Made by a program: the position numbers and the translations under genes. DNA of 64,000 nt from Ardenticatenaceae bacterium (lineage in GTDB: Bacteria; Chloroflexota; Anaerolineae; Promineifilales; Promineifilaceae). The stretch is from positions 62,001-126,000 of the forward strand of contig JACKBS010000013.1 in assembly GCA_020634435.1 (NCBI GenBank), in the 5' to 3' direction. The notes beneath the pieces were generated by a model that saw nothing but the letters and a program-made list of their open reading frames with translations, was not told the DNA's origin and did no database searches. Shown here in pieces: positions 29,838 through 37,745 of the stretch; within the stretch, counting starts at the first letter, position 1, and each line of letters opens with the position of its first letter.

Positions 29838-30599
29838 ATGGCGAAAAAATCGAATCAACACGTTCAGAAGCAGCCGTCGCCCCTGGCGGCCAAAACCACA
29901 TTGCCCGTCACCGTGCGCCTTGTCCTGATTTTGCTGCTGCCTTTTGCCCTCACGCTCATCCTCGGTGGCAGCGAAGGCAGCAACGCGCCGATTTTGGGAG
30001 CACTGGGGGTGATTAGCTGGTTCATGGGCTTGTTTTGGCTTGGTTTGCCGGGGATGGGGCTGCGCGGCGGACGGCCGTTATTTGCGGGAATTGGGTTTGC
30101 TACGTTAGGCTGGCTGGCGCTCTTGCTGTTCCGCTCTAGCTTCATTTACTTCAATCTCAATGCCACCGATTCGGGCCGCAGTTTCATCTATCTGCTGCTG
30201 TTTGAAGCGTTTGCCGCGCAGCTGTGGGCCTTTGGCCTGCTGTTCCGCACGCTTGCCGAATGGCGTGGCGGTCTAACCGCCGCGGTGGGCAGTGGCATTG
30301 CATTTGGCGCGGTTGCATTTGTGCTGTTCCAGGAAGCGTTCAGTAGTGACCTGCCGAGCCTGATTTACTTCATGGTGTGGGGCATTTTTTATGGCCTCAT
30401 TCGCCTGCGTACCGGCAGCTTCTTGGGAACCATGCTAATTCAGACACTGCATAGCTTTACGGTGTGGGTTGCTTTGGGACCTCCTCCTGTGCTCACAGCC
30501 GCCGACCGCCTGCCAACGGTATATCTGCTCACCGGGTTGGTGTATGCGGTGGTCATTTGGCGGCTCTGGCCGAAGGAAGAGGCAGACTACCGTATTTGA
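29838..30599 (+). CDS. Polytopic membrane protein, CPBP-like
   Basis: The ATG at 29838 gives a 253-residue protein with a basic N-terminus and about seven hydrophobic helices. The C-terminal part (GIFYGLIRLRTGSFLGTMLIQTLHS) follows the pattern of the CPBP/CAAX-protease fold with its LH motif. EAFAAQLWAFGLLFR stands where active members have the EE...R motif, so the catalytic glutamate pair is incomplete. It may be an inactive relative or a different family. A TGTTACAAT extended -10-like box lies at 29821-29829, so close to the ATG that the transcript could be nearly leaderless (inference). Confidence 0.6.
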   Translation: MAKKSNQHVQKQPSPLAAKTTLPVTVRLVLILLLPFALTLILGGSEGSNAPILGALGVISWFMGLFWLGLPGMGLRGGRPLFAGIGFATLGWLALLLFRSSFIYFNLNATDSGRSFIYLLLFEAFAAQLWAFGLLFRTLAEWRGGLTAAVGSGIAFGAVAFVLFQEAFSSDLPSLIYFMVWGIFYGLIRLRTGSFLGTMLIQTLHSFTVWVALGPPPVLTAADRLPTVYLLTGLVYAVVIWRLWPKEEADYRI

Positions 30600-30601
30600 C
30601 C

Positions 30602-30672
30602 GGTAATCGGTAAGCCGTGAACGGTAATCCGATAACCGTTCGCCGATTATTGATAACGGTCTACCGATTACC
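30602..30672. repeat. Palindromic element, GGTAATCGGTA family, copy 1
   Basis: GGTAATCGGTA (30602-30612) is complementary to TACCGATTACC (30662-30672). The interior carries further degenerate words of the same type (ACGGTAATCC, GATAACCGTT, GATAACGGT). It begins three bases after a stop codon and ends ten bases before the next ATG. A related element is at 62081-62142. Confidence 0.78.
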
Positions 30673-30681
30673 AGAAATATT

Positions 30682-31548
30682 ATGTCTACACTAAACATTA
30701 CGATTGATGAAAGATTGCGGCTGGTAACGGCCGTTCTGGCCGCCAGCAATTGGCCCGCTGAGGAGCAGGCGCGGCTGACCCATGCGGTGCATCCGCAGGC
30801 CAAGCAAGTGCGCCAGTTTGTGCAGCCATTTGTCAGCCATCCCGCCGTTAGCGGGGCCAACGAGGCGTTGCTCAACGGCGTGGATTTGGCTGATCTGTTT
30901 AGTGCGGCGCTGCGCTGCACCTGGCCCGACTTTGCGCCTACGTCGGAATTGCCCAACGTGCTAAAAATCAAAGATTGGGCGCACGCATTGGCCGATTTTG
31001 CCCGCGAAACGTCTATTGTGACGCTGTTTTGGGCGCAGCATACGGCCGTCTGGCAAGAAGCCCAAGCTGCCCTGGCCCAAATCTTTAGCAAGGGGGATTT
31101 GCTGGCTGCATTGGGACAGCTGGGTGATGTGGCGGATACGGCCGTTACCCTCATGCCCAACCTGGTGTTTCCGGCGCTCTCCCCCGTCGTGGCTACTGCG
31201 GACAACGCATTGGCGCTGCTGCTGCCGCCGCCCAAAGCCGTTGGCGAATCGCCGCCCTGGCCGTTTGATGAAGATCCTGGCTGGGTAGTGGCTTCGGTAG
31301 CGGAGCAGTTGATACCGTCCCTGCTGGCTGCCGATCTGGCCCAACTTTCCGCTGACCAGCAACCCATAGCCATCCACCTGGCCGCTGCCCACTGCCTGGC
31401 TGCGCTCCTCGACGACTTTGAAGCGCAGGCTTATCTTCTCCGGGCCAAAAAAGCCAACAACCTGCCGCAACTGCCCGCCCTGTTTGTTCAGTTACAGGAT
31501 GAAGTTGCGGGTGGAAACGGCCGTGCTTTAGCTCAAATTCTTCAATAA
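30682..31548 (+). CDS. Hypothetical protein, 288 residues, Ala/Leu-rich
   Basis: The reading frame starts at ATG 30682 directly after a palindromic element; no clear ribosome-binding site is visible. The protein is predicted largely helical, with many Ala, Leu and Gln residues, no signal peptide, no membrane segment and no catalytic motif that I recognise. Codon use and embedded ACGGCCGT octamers (three exact copies plus one in the last 50 bases) match the host genome, so it is a resident gene rather than a recent acquisition. Function unknown. Confidence 0.65.
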   Translation: MSTLNITIDERLRLVTAVLAASNWPAEEQARLTHAVHPQAKQVRQFVQPFVSHPAVSGANEALLNGVDLADLFSAALRCTWPDFAPTSELPNVLKIKDWAHALADFARETSIVTLFWAQHTAVWQEAQAALAQIFSKGDLLAALGQLGDVADTAVTLMPNLVFPALSPVVATADNALALLLPPPKAVGESPPWPFDEDPGWVVASVAEQLIPSLLAADLAQLSADQQPIAIHLAAAHCLAALLDDFEAQAYLLRAKKANNLPQLPALFVQLQDEVAGGNGRALAQILQ

Positions 31549-31556
31549 CTGCCTTG

Positions 31557-31659
31557 CTCGTTCCATGCTCCGCGTGGAATGCAGACCGGGACGCTCCAGC
31601 GTCCCAAACGCGGCGCGGAGCGCCGCCAACAACATTCCCACGCGGAGCGTGGGAACGAG
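31557..31659. repeat. Four-hairpin composite palindromic element
   Basis: Outer arms CTCGTTCC...GGAACGAG enclose TTCCA..TGGAA, the perfect hairpin GGGACGCT/AGCGTCCC, the perfect hairpin GCGGCGC-GGA-GCGCCGC and TTCCCACGC-GGA-GCGTGGGAA. It could fold into a cloverleaf-like cruciform. It lies between a stop codon and the enoyl-CoA hydratase ribosome-binding site and is probably a mobile or repetitive non-coding element. Confidence 0.8.
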
Positions 31660-31679
31660 ATACAAACAAGGAGAATCCC

Positions 31680-32453
31680 ATGTCCTACGAATTTATTCTC
31701 ACGCGAACCGACGGCCGTGTGGGCATTGTGCAGTTTAATCGCCCCAAGGCGCTCAATGCCCTGAACCGTGGCCTGATGAGCGAACTCATGACCGCTCTAG
31801 AAGCATTTGATGCCGACGACGGCATTGGCTGCATGGTGATCACCGGTAACGAAAAAGCGTTTGCCGCCGGAGCAGATATCAAAGAGATGGCCACGGCCAC
31901 GCCCGTCACCATGCTGGACAACCCGTTCATCGACTACTGGGATCGGCTGCGCAAGATTGGCAAGCCGGTGATTGCGGCCGTTTCTGGTTTTGCTCTCGGC
32001 GGTGGCTGTGAACTGGCCATGGCCTGCGACATGATCATCGCCAGCGAGAGCGCCACATTTGGCCAGCCAGAAATCAACCTGGGCATCATCCCCGGCGCGG
32101 GCGGCACCCAGCGCATGACCTACGCGGTAGGCAAGGCATTGGCAATGGAGATTTGTTTGAACGGCCGTTTCCTCTCTGCCACAGAAGCTCAACAGCACGG
32201 CCTCATCAACCGCATCGTGCCCGTGGAATTGTACCTGGAAGAAGCGATCAAATTTGCCGCCGAGATTGCTGCCCGCGCCCCCGTCGCCTTGCGCCTGGCC
32301 AAAGAAGCGGTCAATGCCGTCTACGAAACCTCGCTGCAAGCTGGCCTCGCCCACGAACGCCGCCTCTTCTACATGCTCTTCAGCACCGAAGACCAAAAAG
32401 AAGGCATGGATGCCTTCATCAACAAACGCCCCGCCACCTGGCACGGCAAATAA
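31680..32453 (+). CDS. Enoyl-CoA hydratase/isomerase family protein
   Basis: The ATG at 31680 follows AAGGAG; in-frame sequence further upstream comes from a repeat. The 257-residue crotonase-fold protein shows the oxyanion-hole regions AFAAGADIKEM and GFALGGGCELAMACD. Glu111 and Glu131 are spaced exactly as the two catalytic glutamates of enoyl-CoA hydratase. GIIPGAGGTQRMTYAVGK is typical of the beta-oxidation group. Expected reaction: reversible hydration of trans-2-enoyl-CoA to (S)-3-hydroxyacyl-CoA, in the cytoplasm. No other fatty-acid degradation genes are adjacent. Confidence 0.93.
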   Translation: MSYEFILTRTDGRVGIVQFNRPKALNALNRGLMSELMTALEAFDADDGIGCMVITGNEKAFAAGADIKEMATATPVTMLDNPFIDYWDRLRKIGKPVIAAVSGFALGGGCELAMACDMIIASESATFGQPEINLGIIPGAGGTQRMTYAVGKALAMEICLNGRFLSATEAQQHGLINRIVPVELYLEEAIKFAAEIAARAPVALRLAKEAVNAVYETSLQAGLAHERRLFYMLFSTEDQKEGMDAFINKRPATWHGK

Positions 32454-32463
32454 CCCACGGTCG

Positions 32464-32525
32464 GTAGGGGCAGGCCCCCGTGCCTGCCCTTTCCCCGTGC
32501 CTGCCCTTTTTCCCGTGCTTGCCCC
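32464..32525. repeat. REP hairpin, CAGG/CCTG subtype
   Basis: GTAGGGGCAGGCCCCCGTGC followed by CTGCCC forms the REP hairpin; two shorter half-units (CCCCGTGCCTGCCC and CCCGTGCTTGCCC) follow. It is related to the REP blocks at 33041, 36658 and 37468. Confidence 0.82.
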
Positions 32526-32537
32526 AAAATAAACGAA

Positions 32538-33008
32538 ATGAAAAAACGAATCAAACCTAAAAAACAAAAAGCCAATTCCAAACGGGCCTTCAAAAAATTA
32601 GAACAAAACATTAAGCGCAACATGGGTTCATCCTTTGGCGGCATCATACACAATGCACCCGGCCAAATAAAAATGTCAGACGCTCTCGAAGAAATCATTG
32701 CCCCCTTCGCCGATGATGCCGATACCATTGTGGCCATGAAAAATTTGGTCGGCATAGGCGCAATGGCCTGGAACATTACGCTCATGCCGCCCCATGAGCA
32801 AAAAGAGCAGATACAGACGCTCGTGGAGACAATGGGTTCTAAACCAGAAGATATTGATATGCTATACAAAATGATTCACGAAATGATGCAGCGCAAACAA
32901 GCACTGTACCCTGATGTAAACCGCACCATTGTCAACTTTGAGGTGGAAGACACCGCCGATGGCTGGCATCTTTCCGTTGCCTCAACGTTACCCCCAAACC
33001 AACAATAG
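32538..33008 (+). CDS. Hypothetical protein, 156 residues
   Basis: The N-terminus is strongly basic (MKKRIKPKKQKANSKRAFKK), followed by a helical acidic-neutral part without membrane segments or Cys clusters. No ribosome-binding site is evident before the ATG, which sits right after a REP block, and another REP block follows the stop. Codon use is more AT-rich than its neighbours. I do not recognise a family; a nucleic-acid-binding basic tail is conceivable but unproven. Confidence 0.5.
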   Translation: MKKRIKPKKQKANSKRAFKKLEQNIKRNMGSSFGGIIHNAPGQIKMSDALEEIIAPFADDADTIVAMKNLVGIGAMAWNITLMPPHEQKEQIQTLVETMGSKPEDIDMLYKMIHEMMQRKQALYPDVNRTIVNFEVEDTADGWHLSVASTLPPNQQ

Positions 33009-33040
33009 AATCCAGATTTGCCCACAAAAAAACAACCCCC

Positions 33041-33147
33041 GGTAGGGGCAGGCCCCCGTGCCTGCCCTTTTTATGCCCCCGTGCCTGCCCTCCTTTGGGT
33101 TGGCACGGAGACCAACCCCTACACGCGCATACGGGCCAACCCCTACA
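33041..33147. repeat. REP block with two subtypes
   Basis: One CAGG/CCTG-type unit (GGTAGGGGCAGGCCCCCGTG...) is followed by a partial copy and then by inverted TTGG/CCAA-type units (GGGTTGGCACGG...CCAACCCCTAC). It lies between a hypothetical gene and the upstream region of the restriction-modification gene. Confidence 0.82.
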
Positions 33148-33219
33148 AAAACATCCCAAAATTGATAAAATACCCCCGCCAACCCTAATAACCTTGTCAT
33201 TATTCAGGTTGGCAGGTGA

Positions 33220-33277
33220 GACCCTAAGGGTTTGCAACTTCCGGGGACAAATGAGTCGAGCAAAAACCCTTAGGGTC
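33220..33277. repeat. 14-bp inverted repeat upstream of the R-M gene
   Basis: GACCCTAAGGGTTT (33220-33233) and its exact complement (33264-33277) flank a 30-base spacer, about 50 bases before the start codon. It could be a repeat element of the same class as 38552-38615 (both begin with GACC and end with GGTTT) or an operator-like site; the sequence alone does not decide. Confidence 0.7.
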
Positions 33278-33299
33278 TGTATAGCTATATTTTTTCTAG

Positions 33300-33330
33300 C
33301 CTGGGGATTCATCCCCAGGAGGTAAAAGTG
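33300..33330 (+). promoter_or_regulatory. Hairpin overlapping the ribosome-binding site of the R-M gene
   Basis: CCTGGGGA (33300-33307) pairs perfectly with TCCCCAGG (33312-33319) around a TTCA loop. The last bases of the stem run into the ribosome-binding site AGGAGGT (33317-33323), seven bases before the GTG start at 33328. Folding would mask part of the site, so translation of the restriction-modification enzyme may be held low (inference). Confidence 0.5.
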
Positions 33331-36300
33331 ATTTCAAGACAACAAGCCCGCCAGCAAATCGAAGCGCTCATCCAAAAATACAAGGCGATCCCCGCCGCCG
33401 AACGGCCGAATCTCACCGAAGCCAACGTCCTGCACCAGTTCATCAAACCCCTGCTAGAAGCCCTCGGCTGGCCCATGACCGACCCCCACCGCTGCAAATA
33501 CGAACTCAACACCCAGGTCGGCCGCCCCGACGTGGTGCTGCTGCCCGAAGCTGGCGGCAACATCTACGTCGAGGCCAAACGGTTTGGCATCATCGACAAG
33601 CTGGCCCAATCCAAAAACCGGCTCGAAGGCATCGTCACCCCCGGCCAGCTTTCCCTGCCCGGCATGGCTGCCGACCGCACCAGCGAGGAGCAGCAAGCGA
33701 TCAACTACGCCTTCAGCAACGGCGGCACCTGGGCGATTTTGACCAATTTTGAGCGCCTCCGCCTGTTCAACGCCCGGCGTGACTGGCTCGTGCTCTCGTT
33801 TGAAGAGCCATCCGCCTACCTGGACGAATTCGACCAGCTCTGGCAGCTCTCCTACGACAGCATCATCAACGGCCGTCTTGACCAACTCTCCAACCAGCGC
33901 CACCGCGAAGACGTAGACACCGACTACCTCAACTTCATCAACACCTGGCGTGAACGCCTCGCCCAGGACATTTTGAACAACCGCAAAGATAACTGGTGGG
34001 TGCTGGATGAAGACGGCCGTATCCAACTCCCCGAACTCCGCGCTGTGGTGCAAAGAGTCCTCGACCGCCTCGTCGTCGTCCGCTTTGCCGAAGACCACCT
34101 CATCGTGCCCCCCGGCACCCTCTGGGGCATGGCCGAAATGCGCCGCACCAACCCGTACAGCTTCAGCCTCACCCAATTTTTGCAGCAGCTCTTCCGCCGC
34201 TTCGACCAGGACCACAACTCCGCCCTCTTTGCCGCCGGGCTGGCCGACCAGGCCGTCTTTAGCGACCCCGTCCTCGATGGCCTCATCGAAAAGCTGTACG
34301 AAGCCCGCTACCGCGCCATGACCGCCGACATCATGGGCAACACCTACGAGCAATATTTGGGCAAAGCGCTTGTATTACGCGATAGCGAAATACAAACCAG
34401 CGACAATTTAGAAACGCGCAAAAAGCAGGGCAGCTACTACACCCCCCAGGTCATCGTGCGCTATCTGGTAGACAACTCGCTGGGCAAAATTTTACGTGGC
34501 GAGGGGCAAGAGCGGCCCCCAACGGCCGTTGAAATTCAAAACTTGCGCGTCATAGACCCCGCCTGCGGCTCCGGCGGCTTCCTCATTTACGCCTACGAGC
34601 TGCTGGCCAACTTTTACCGGGGCGAGATGGCTCGCCTGGAAGCGGAACGCCAAAACCGCTACGACGAACTGGTCGCCGAGGGCGTTACAACTCCCTTCGA
34701 TTTGCAGCTCCAGCTCACCCCCTACACCCACGAAATCGAGCGGCTCCAGCAATACCCCCGCTTCATTTTGGAAAACCACCTCTACGGCGTAGACCTGGAC
34801 CCGCAGGCGGCCGAAATTGCCACCGTCAACCTGATCATGCGGGCCATGGCCGACCAGCGGCGCAGCGACAAGCGGCTGCCGCTCATCCTCAACCAGAATA
34901 TCAAGGTGGGCAACGGCCTCGTCGGTGCCCCGCCCAATGATGCGCGGCTGAGTGCACACGCAGAAGCGCTGGCCGAACTGGCCCGCCTGCGCCGCGAGGT
35001 GGTAACCGGCGGTCAAAACCACGCCGCCCTCCAGCAGCAAATTGCCGCCCTCAGCCAGCCGGTCAACGACGCGCTCAACGCCGACCTGATTGACCATTTT
35101 CCCGACGGCGCGGGTGGGCTGGACGAAGCCGTGCGCCCCTTCAACTGGGCCGTTGAATTTCCCGAAGTGTTTGAAAACGGCGGGGGTTTTGACGTGGTGC
35201 TGGGCAATCCGCCTTGGGAGATTGTGAAGCCCGACCTGCGCGAATATTACGCCCAGTTCGACCCCGACATCGAGAGCAAGCTGACCCGGCAGAAGGCCGA
35301 AGCCCGCATTGCCGCCCTGGCCGCAGGCGACCCGGCGCTGGCCGAAGGCTGGGAAGCCCAAAAAGCCCGCATAGAAGCCGCCGCCGCCTACTACAAAGCC
35401 GCCCCCGACTACACGCGCCAGGGGCGCGGCGACACCGCCACCCACAAACTATTCCTGGAGCGCGGCTACGACCTGCTGCAAAACGGCGGTCGGCTCGCCT
35501 TTGTCATCCCCTCCGGCATTTACACCGATTTGGGCACAATGGAACTGCGACAGATGCTCCTGGAAGAAGGCCAAATTGAGTACCTCTACAATTTCAGCAA
35601 CGAACGCTATTTCTTCCCCGGTGTGGATCATCGCTTCAAATTTACAATGTTGGGGGCATGTCATGGCGTACAAAGTGATGGTTTTTGGGCAACTTTCCGC
35701 TTTAATCCTCGTGTCGCAGTTGCACCAGAAGAACTTCTTTCGTTTTTATCAGACCCTGAAAATCTGATTTTTATTCGAGAGGCTTCTTTGTCTCGTTTTA
35801 GTCCAACAAGTCTTAGCGTTATGGAGTTCCAGACACAACGAGATTATGAAGTAACTGCAAAGATTTATGATCCATTTCCCTTGCTCGGTGATGATGTTTC
35901 GAATCAGTGGAAATTAAAATTCAATCGTGAATTTGATTTCTCAAATGATCGTGCATTGTTGAATCAAGACGGAAAAGGTGTGCCTTTTTACGAAGGCAAG
36001 ATGATTCATCAATTTGATCCATACTTTGCAGAACCCAATTTCTGGATTAGCAATGATAAACTTTCTGGTTTGCCAGATGACAAAAAAGCGCAAATAAAAA
36101 CATTTCGTGTTGTTCATCGGCGCATTGCTTCAAGTACCAATGAACGCACACTGATCTCTACAATTGTCCCGCCAAACAGTGCCTGCGAAAATAATGCAAC
36201 AGTTGTGTTGGTTGAAAACGATGAAAATGAATCCACAAAATTGTTTGTTTGTACAGTTTTGAATTCGTTCATCCTGGATTACGTGATTCGCTACAAAATC

Positions 36301-36864
36301 GCCACGACGTTGAACATGTTCTACATGTACCAACTGCCCGTCCCGCGACTGACGGCGGGGAATCCGTATTTTGACGCCATCGTCCCCCGCGCGGCGCGGC
36401 TCAGCTGCACCAGCCCCGCCTTCGCCCCGCTCTGGCAAACCGTCATGGGCACCCCCTGGTCCTCCACCCACGCCGCCACCGACCCCGCCACCCGCCAGCG
36501 CCTCCGCGACGAACTGGACGCCCTCGTCGCCCACCTCTACGGCCTCACCCACGACGAATTTGCCCACATCCTGGCCACCTTCCCCCTCGTCTTCCCGCCC
36601 ACCCCGAAGGCAACGCCAAAAAGCCACCCTCCTCCGCACCTTCGACCAAACCAATCTGTAGGGGTTGGCCCCGTGCCAACCCCACGTGGACATGGGAAAA
36701 GGGCAGGCACGGGGGCCTGCCCCTACCTGGAAAATATCGTCAAATGCACGGGTTGGCCTCCGAATGTACGGGTTGGTCCCCGTGCCAACCCCAATGCGGG
36801 CACGGGAAAGGGCAGGCACGGGGGCCTGCCCCTACCGGTCATAGTTGGCAATATGCAATTGTAG
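33328..36864 (+). CDS. Type IIG-like restriction-modification enzyme (Eco57I class), 3' end altered
   Basis: GTG start at 33328 with a perfect AGGAGGT. The fused polypeptide has an N-terminal PD-(D/E)XK nuclease (D68 in GRPDVVLL, E82 and K84 in YVEAKRFG), a helical connector and GSYYTPQVIVRYLVDNSL. The N6-adenine methyltransferase motif I is DPACGSGGF (D410) and motif IV is NPPW (N627). The target-recognition region lies about residues 770-990. Expected role: DNA cleavage and methylation of the same site in one chain. The 720-bp recognition part (about 35620-36340) is clearly more AT-rich than the rest. Near 36600 the frame seems shifted: the alternative frame ends QKATLLRTFDQTNL with a stop at 36661, whereas this frame runs on for about 70 residues through REP sequence. 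Confidence 0.85.
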   Translation: MISRQQARQQIEALIQKYKAIPAAERPNLTEANVLHQFIKPLLEALGWPMTDPHRCKYELNTQVGRPDVVLLPEAGGNIYVEAKRFGIIDKLAQSKNRLEGIVTPGQLSLPGMAADRTSEEQQAINYAFSNGGTWAILTNFERLRLFNARRDWLVLSFEEPSAYLDEFDQLWQLSYDSIINGRLDQLSNQRHREDVDTDYLNFINTWRERLAQDILNNRKDNWWVLDEDGRIQLPELRAVVQRVLDRLVVVRFAEDHLIVPPGTLWGMAEMRRTNPYSFSLTQFLQQLFRRFDQDHNSALFAAGLADQAVFSDPVLDGLIEKLYEARYRAMTADIMGNTYEQYLGKALVLRDSEIQTSDNLETRKKQGSYYTPQVIVRYLVDNSLGKILRGEGQERPPTAVEIQNLRVIDPACGSGGFLIYAYELLANFYRGEMARLEAERQNRYDELVAEGVTTPFDLQLQLTPYTHEIERLQQYPRFILENHLYGVDLDPQAAEIATVNLIMRAMADQRRSDKRLPLILNQNIKVGNGLVGAPPNDARLSAHAEALAELARLRREVVTGGQNHAALQQQIAALSQPVNDALNADLIDHFPDGAGGLDEAVRPFNWAVEFPEVFENGGGFDVVLGNPPWEIVKPDLREYYAQFDPDIESKLTRQKAEARIAALAAGDPALAEGWEAQKARIEAAAAYYKAAPDYTRQGRGDTATHKLFLERGYDLLQNGGRLAFVIPSGIYTDLGTMELRQMLLEEGQIEYLYNFSNERYFFPGVDHRFKFTMLGACHGVQSDGFWATFRFNPRVAVAPEELLSFLSDPENLIFIREASLSRFSPTSLSVMEFQTQRDYEVTAKIYDPFPLLGDDVSNQWKLKFNREFDFSNDRALLNQDGKGVPFYEGKMIHQFDPYFAEPNFWISNDKLSGLPDDKKAQIKTFRVVHRRIASSTNERTLISTIVPPNSACENNATVVLVENDENESTKLFVCTVLNSFILDYVIRYKIATTLNMFYMYQLPVPRLTAGNPYFDAIVPRAARLSCTSPAFAPLWQTVMGTPWSSTHAATDPATRQRLRDELDALVAHLYGLTHDEFAHILATFPLVFPPTPKATPKSHPPPHLRPNQSVGVGPVPTPRGHGKRAGTGACPYLENIVKCTGWPPNVRVGPRANPNAGTGKGRHGGLPLPVIVGNMQL

Positions 36865-36916
36865 GGGGTGGCCCCCGTACCGCCCCAAATGTAGGGGGTG
36901 GCCCCCGTGCCACCCC
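36658..36916. repeat. REP array upstream of the RAYT gene
   Basis: At least six hairpin units: TTGG/CCAA type (GTAGGGGTTGGCCCCGTGCC), CAGG/CCTG type (GGGCAGGCACGGGGGCCTGC), a degenerate and a full TTGG type, another CAGG type and two GTGG/CCAC types (GTAGGGGGTGGCCCCCGTGC). The array ends about ten bases before the RAYT start codon. The restriction-modification reading frame runs into it. Confidence 0.9.
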
Positions 36917-36927
36917 AAAGAGAATGA

Positions 36928-37451
36928 ATGATGAAATACGATCCACACAAACACCACCGCCGGTCCATTCGCCTGAAGGGATACGATTACAGCCAGGCCA
37001 GTGCCTATTTTGTCACCATCTGCGTACAGGGCGGCATTTCCCTGCTGGGCGAGGTCGTGGACGGCGAAATGGTTTTAAATGATGCGGGCAAAATGGTCAC
37101 CGCATTTTGGGAAGAAATCACGATCAAATATCCCAGCGTCATCTTGGATGCCTTTGTTTGTATGCCCAACCATATTCATTTCATCATCATTTTGGCGGGG
37201 ATGTTTCGTTATTTGACGTGATTCAGTGGTACAAATCGATCACCACTACTAAATACCGTCACGGCGTCCAGGATGGTAAATGGCCGCCCTATGAAAAACG
37301 GTTCTGGCAGCGCAACTACTACGAACACATCATCCGCAACGAACGCGCCCATCAAGCAATTCAGAATTACATTCACAACAATCCCGCCAACTGGCCTGTC
37401 GATCAATTGCATCCCGACGCCCCAACCAATCAATTCAACCGCGAATGGTAG
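36928..37451 (+). pseudogene. REP-associated tyrosine transposase (RAYT), frameshifted
   Basis: The first part (from ATG 36928) reads YFVTICVQGG...FGEV-like motifs and the HUH-type metal motif MPNHIHF (His82, His84). The second part, one base out of frame, reads DVIQWYKSITTTKY and RFWQRNYYEHIIRNE, with the likely catalytic Tyr, and ends YIHNNPANW. The break is near 37190-37210; the usual variable linker between the halves is missing, so a small deletion is likely. RAYTs are domesticated IS200-like enzymes that act on REP hairpins, and this one is flanked by REPs on both sides. Confidence 0.87.
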
Positions 37452-37467
37452 AGGGCACGTGATGTGT

Positions 37468-37575
37468 CCGGGTTGGCCCCGTGTGTACGCGTCGGCCCCT
37501 GTGCGTACGGGTTGGCCCCCGTGCCAACCCAAGGGTATGCACGGGGCGAGGGCAGGCACGGGGGCCTGCCCCTAC
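37468..37575. repeat. REP array downstream of the RAYT gene
   Basis: Degenerate and complete TTGG/CCAA units (GGGTTGGCCCCCGTGCCAAC) followed by a CAGG/CCTG unit (GGGCAGGCACGGGGGCCTGC). Together with the upstream array it brackets the transposase. Confidence 0.87.
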
Positions 37576-37666
37576 AATTGCAATCAATTTAACACGCGAT
37601 CTCAGGGTGCGTATGGTATGATAGCGACTGCAACGGAGGAAACGGCCGTTGCGTACAGGTCACTCA

Positions 37667-37702
37667 GTAAAAAGTAAGAAGAAAGAACTTTGCACTTTTT
37701 AC
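37667..37702. repeat. Palindromic element, GTGAAAAGTA family, short copy
   Basis: GTAAAAAGT (37667-37675) is complementary to 37694-37702; the right side continues ACTTTTCACTTATCACT, the same words as the element at 39387-39430. It lies in the leader of the AIM24 gene. Confidence 0.6.
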
Positions 37703-37745
37703 TTTTCACTTATCACTCGTTTTTACCCAAAAGGAGCATTTTTAA

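Noticed and set aside
31554..31679. N-terminal extension of the enoyl-CoA hydratase frame
   Set aside because: It is encoded by a repetitive hairpin element; the ATG at 31680 has a proper AAGGAG and matches the family's length.
34492..35445. Long open frame opposite the restriction-modification gene (317 codons)
   Set aside because: Gly/Val-rich product typical of antisense to a GC-rich gene; the plus strand carries clear DPACGSGGF and NPPW motifs.
36658..37575. Regularly repeated units that could suggest a CRISPR array
   Set aside because: Units are palindromic REP hairpins of varying subtype and spacing, without unique spacers of constant length, and a RAYT gene explains them.
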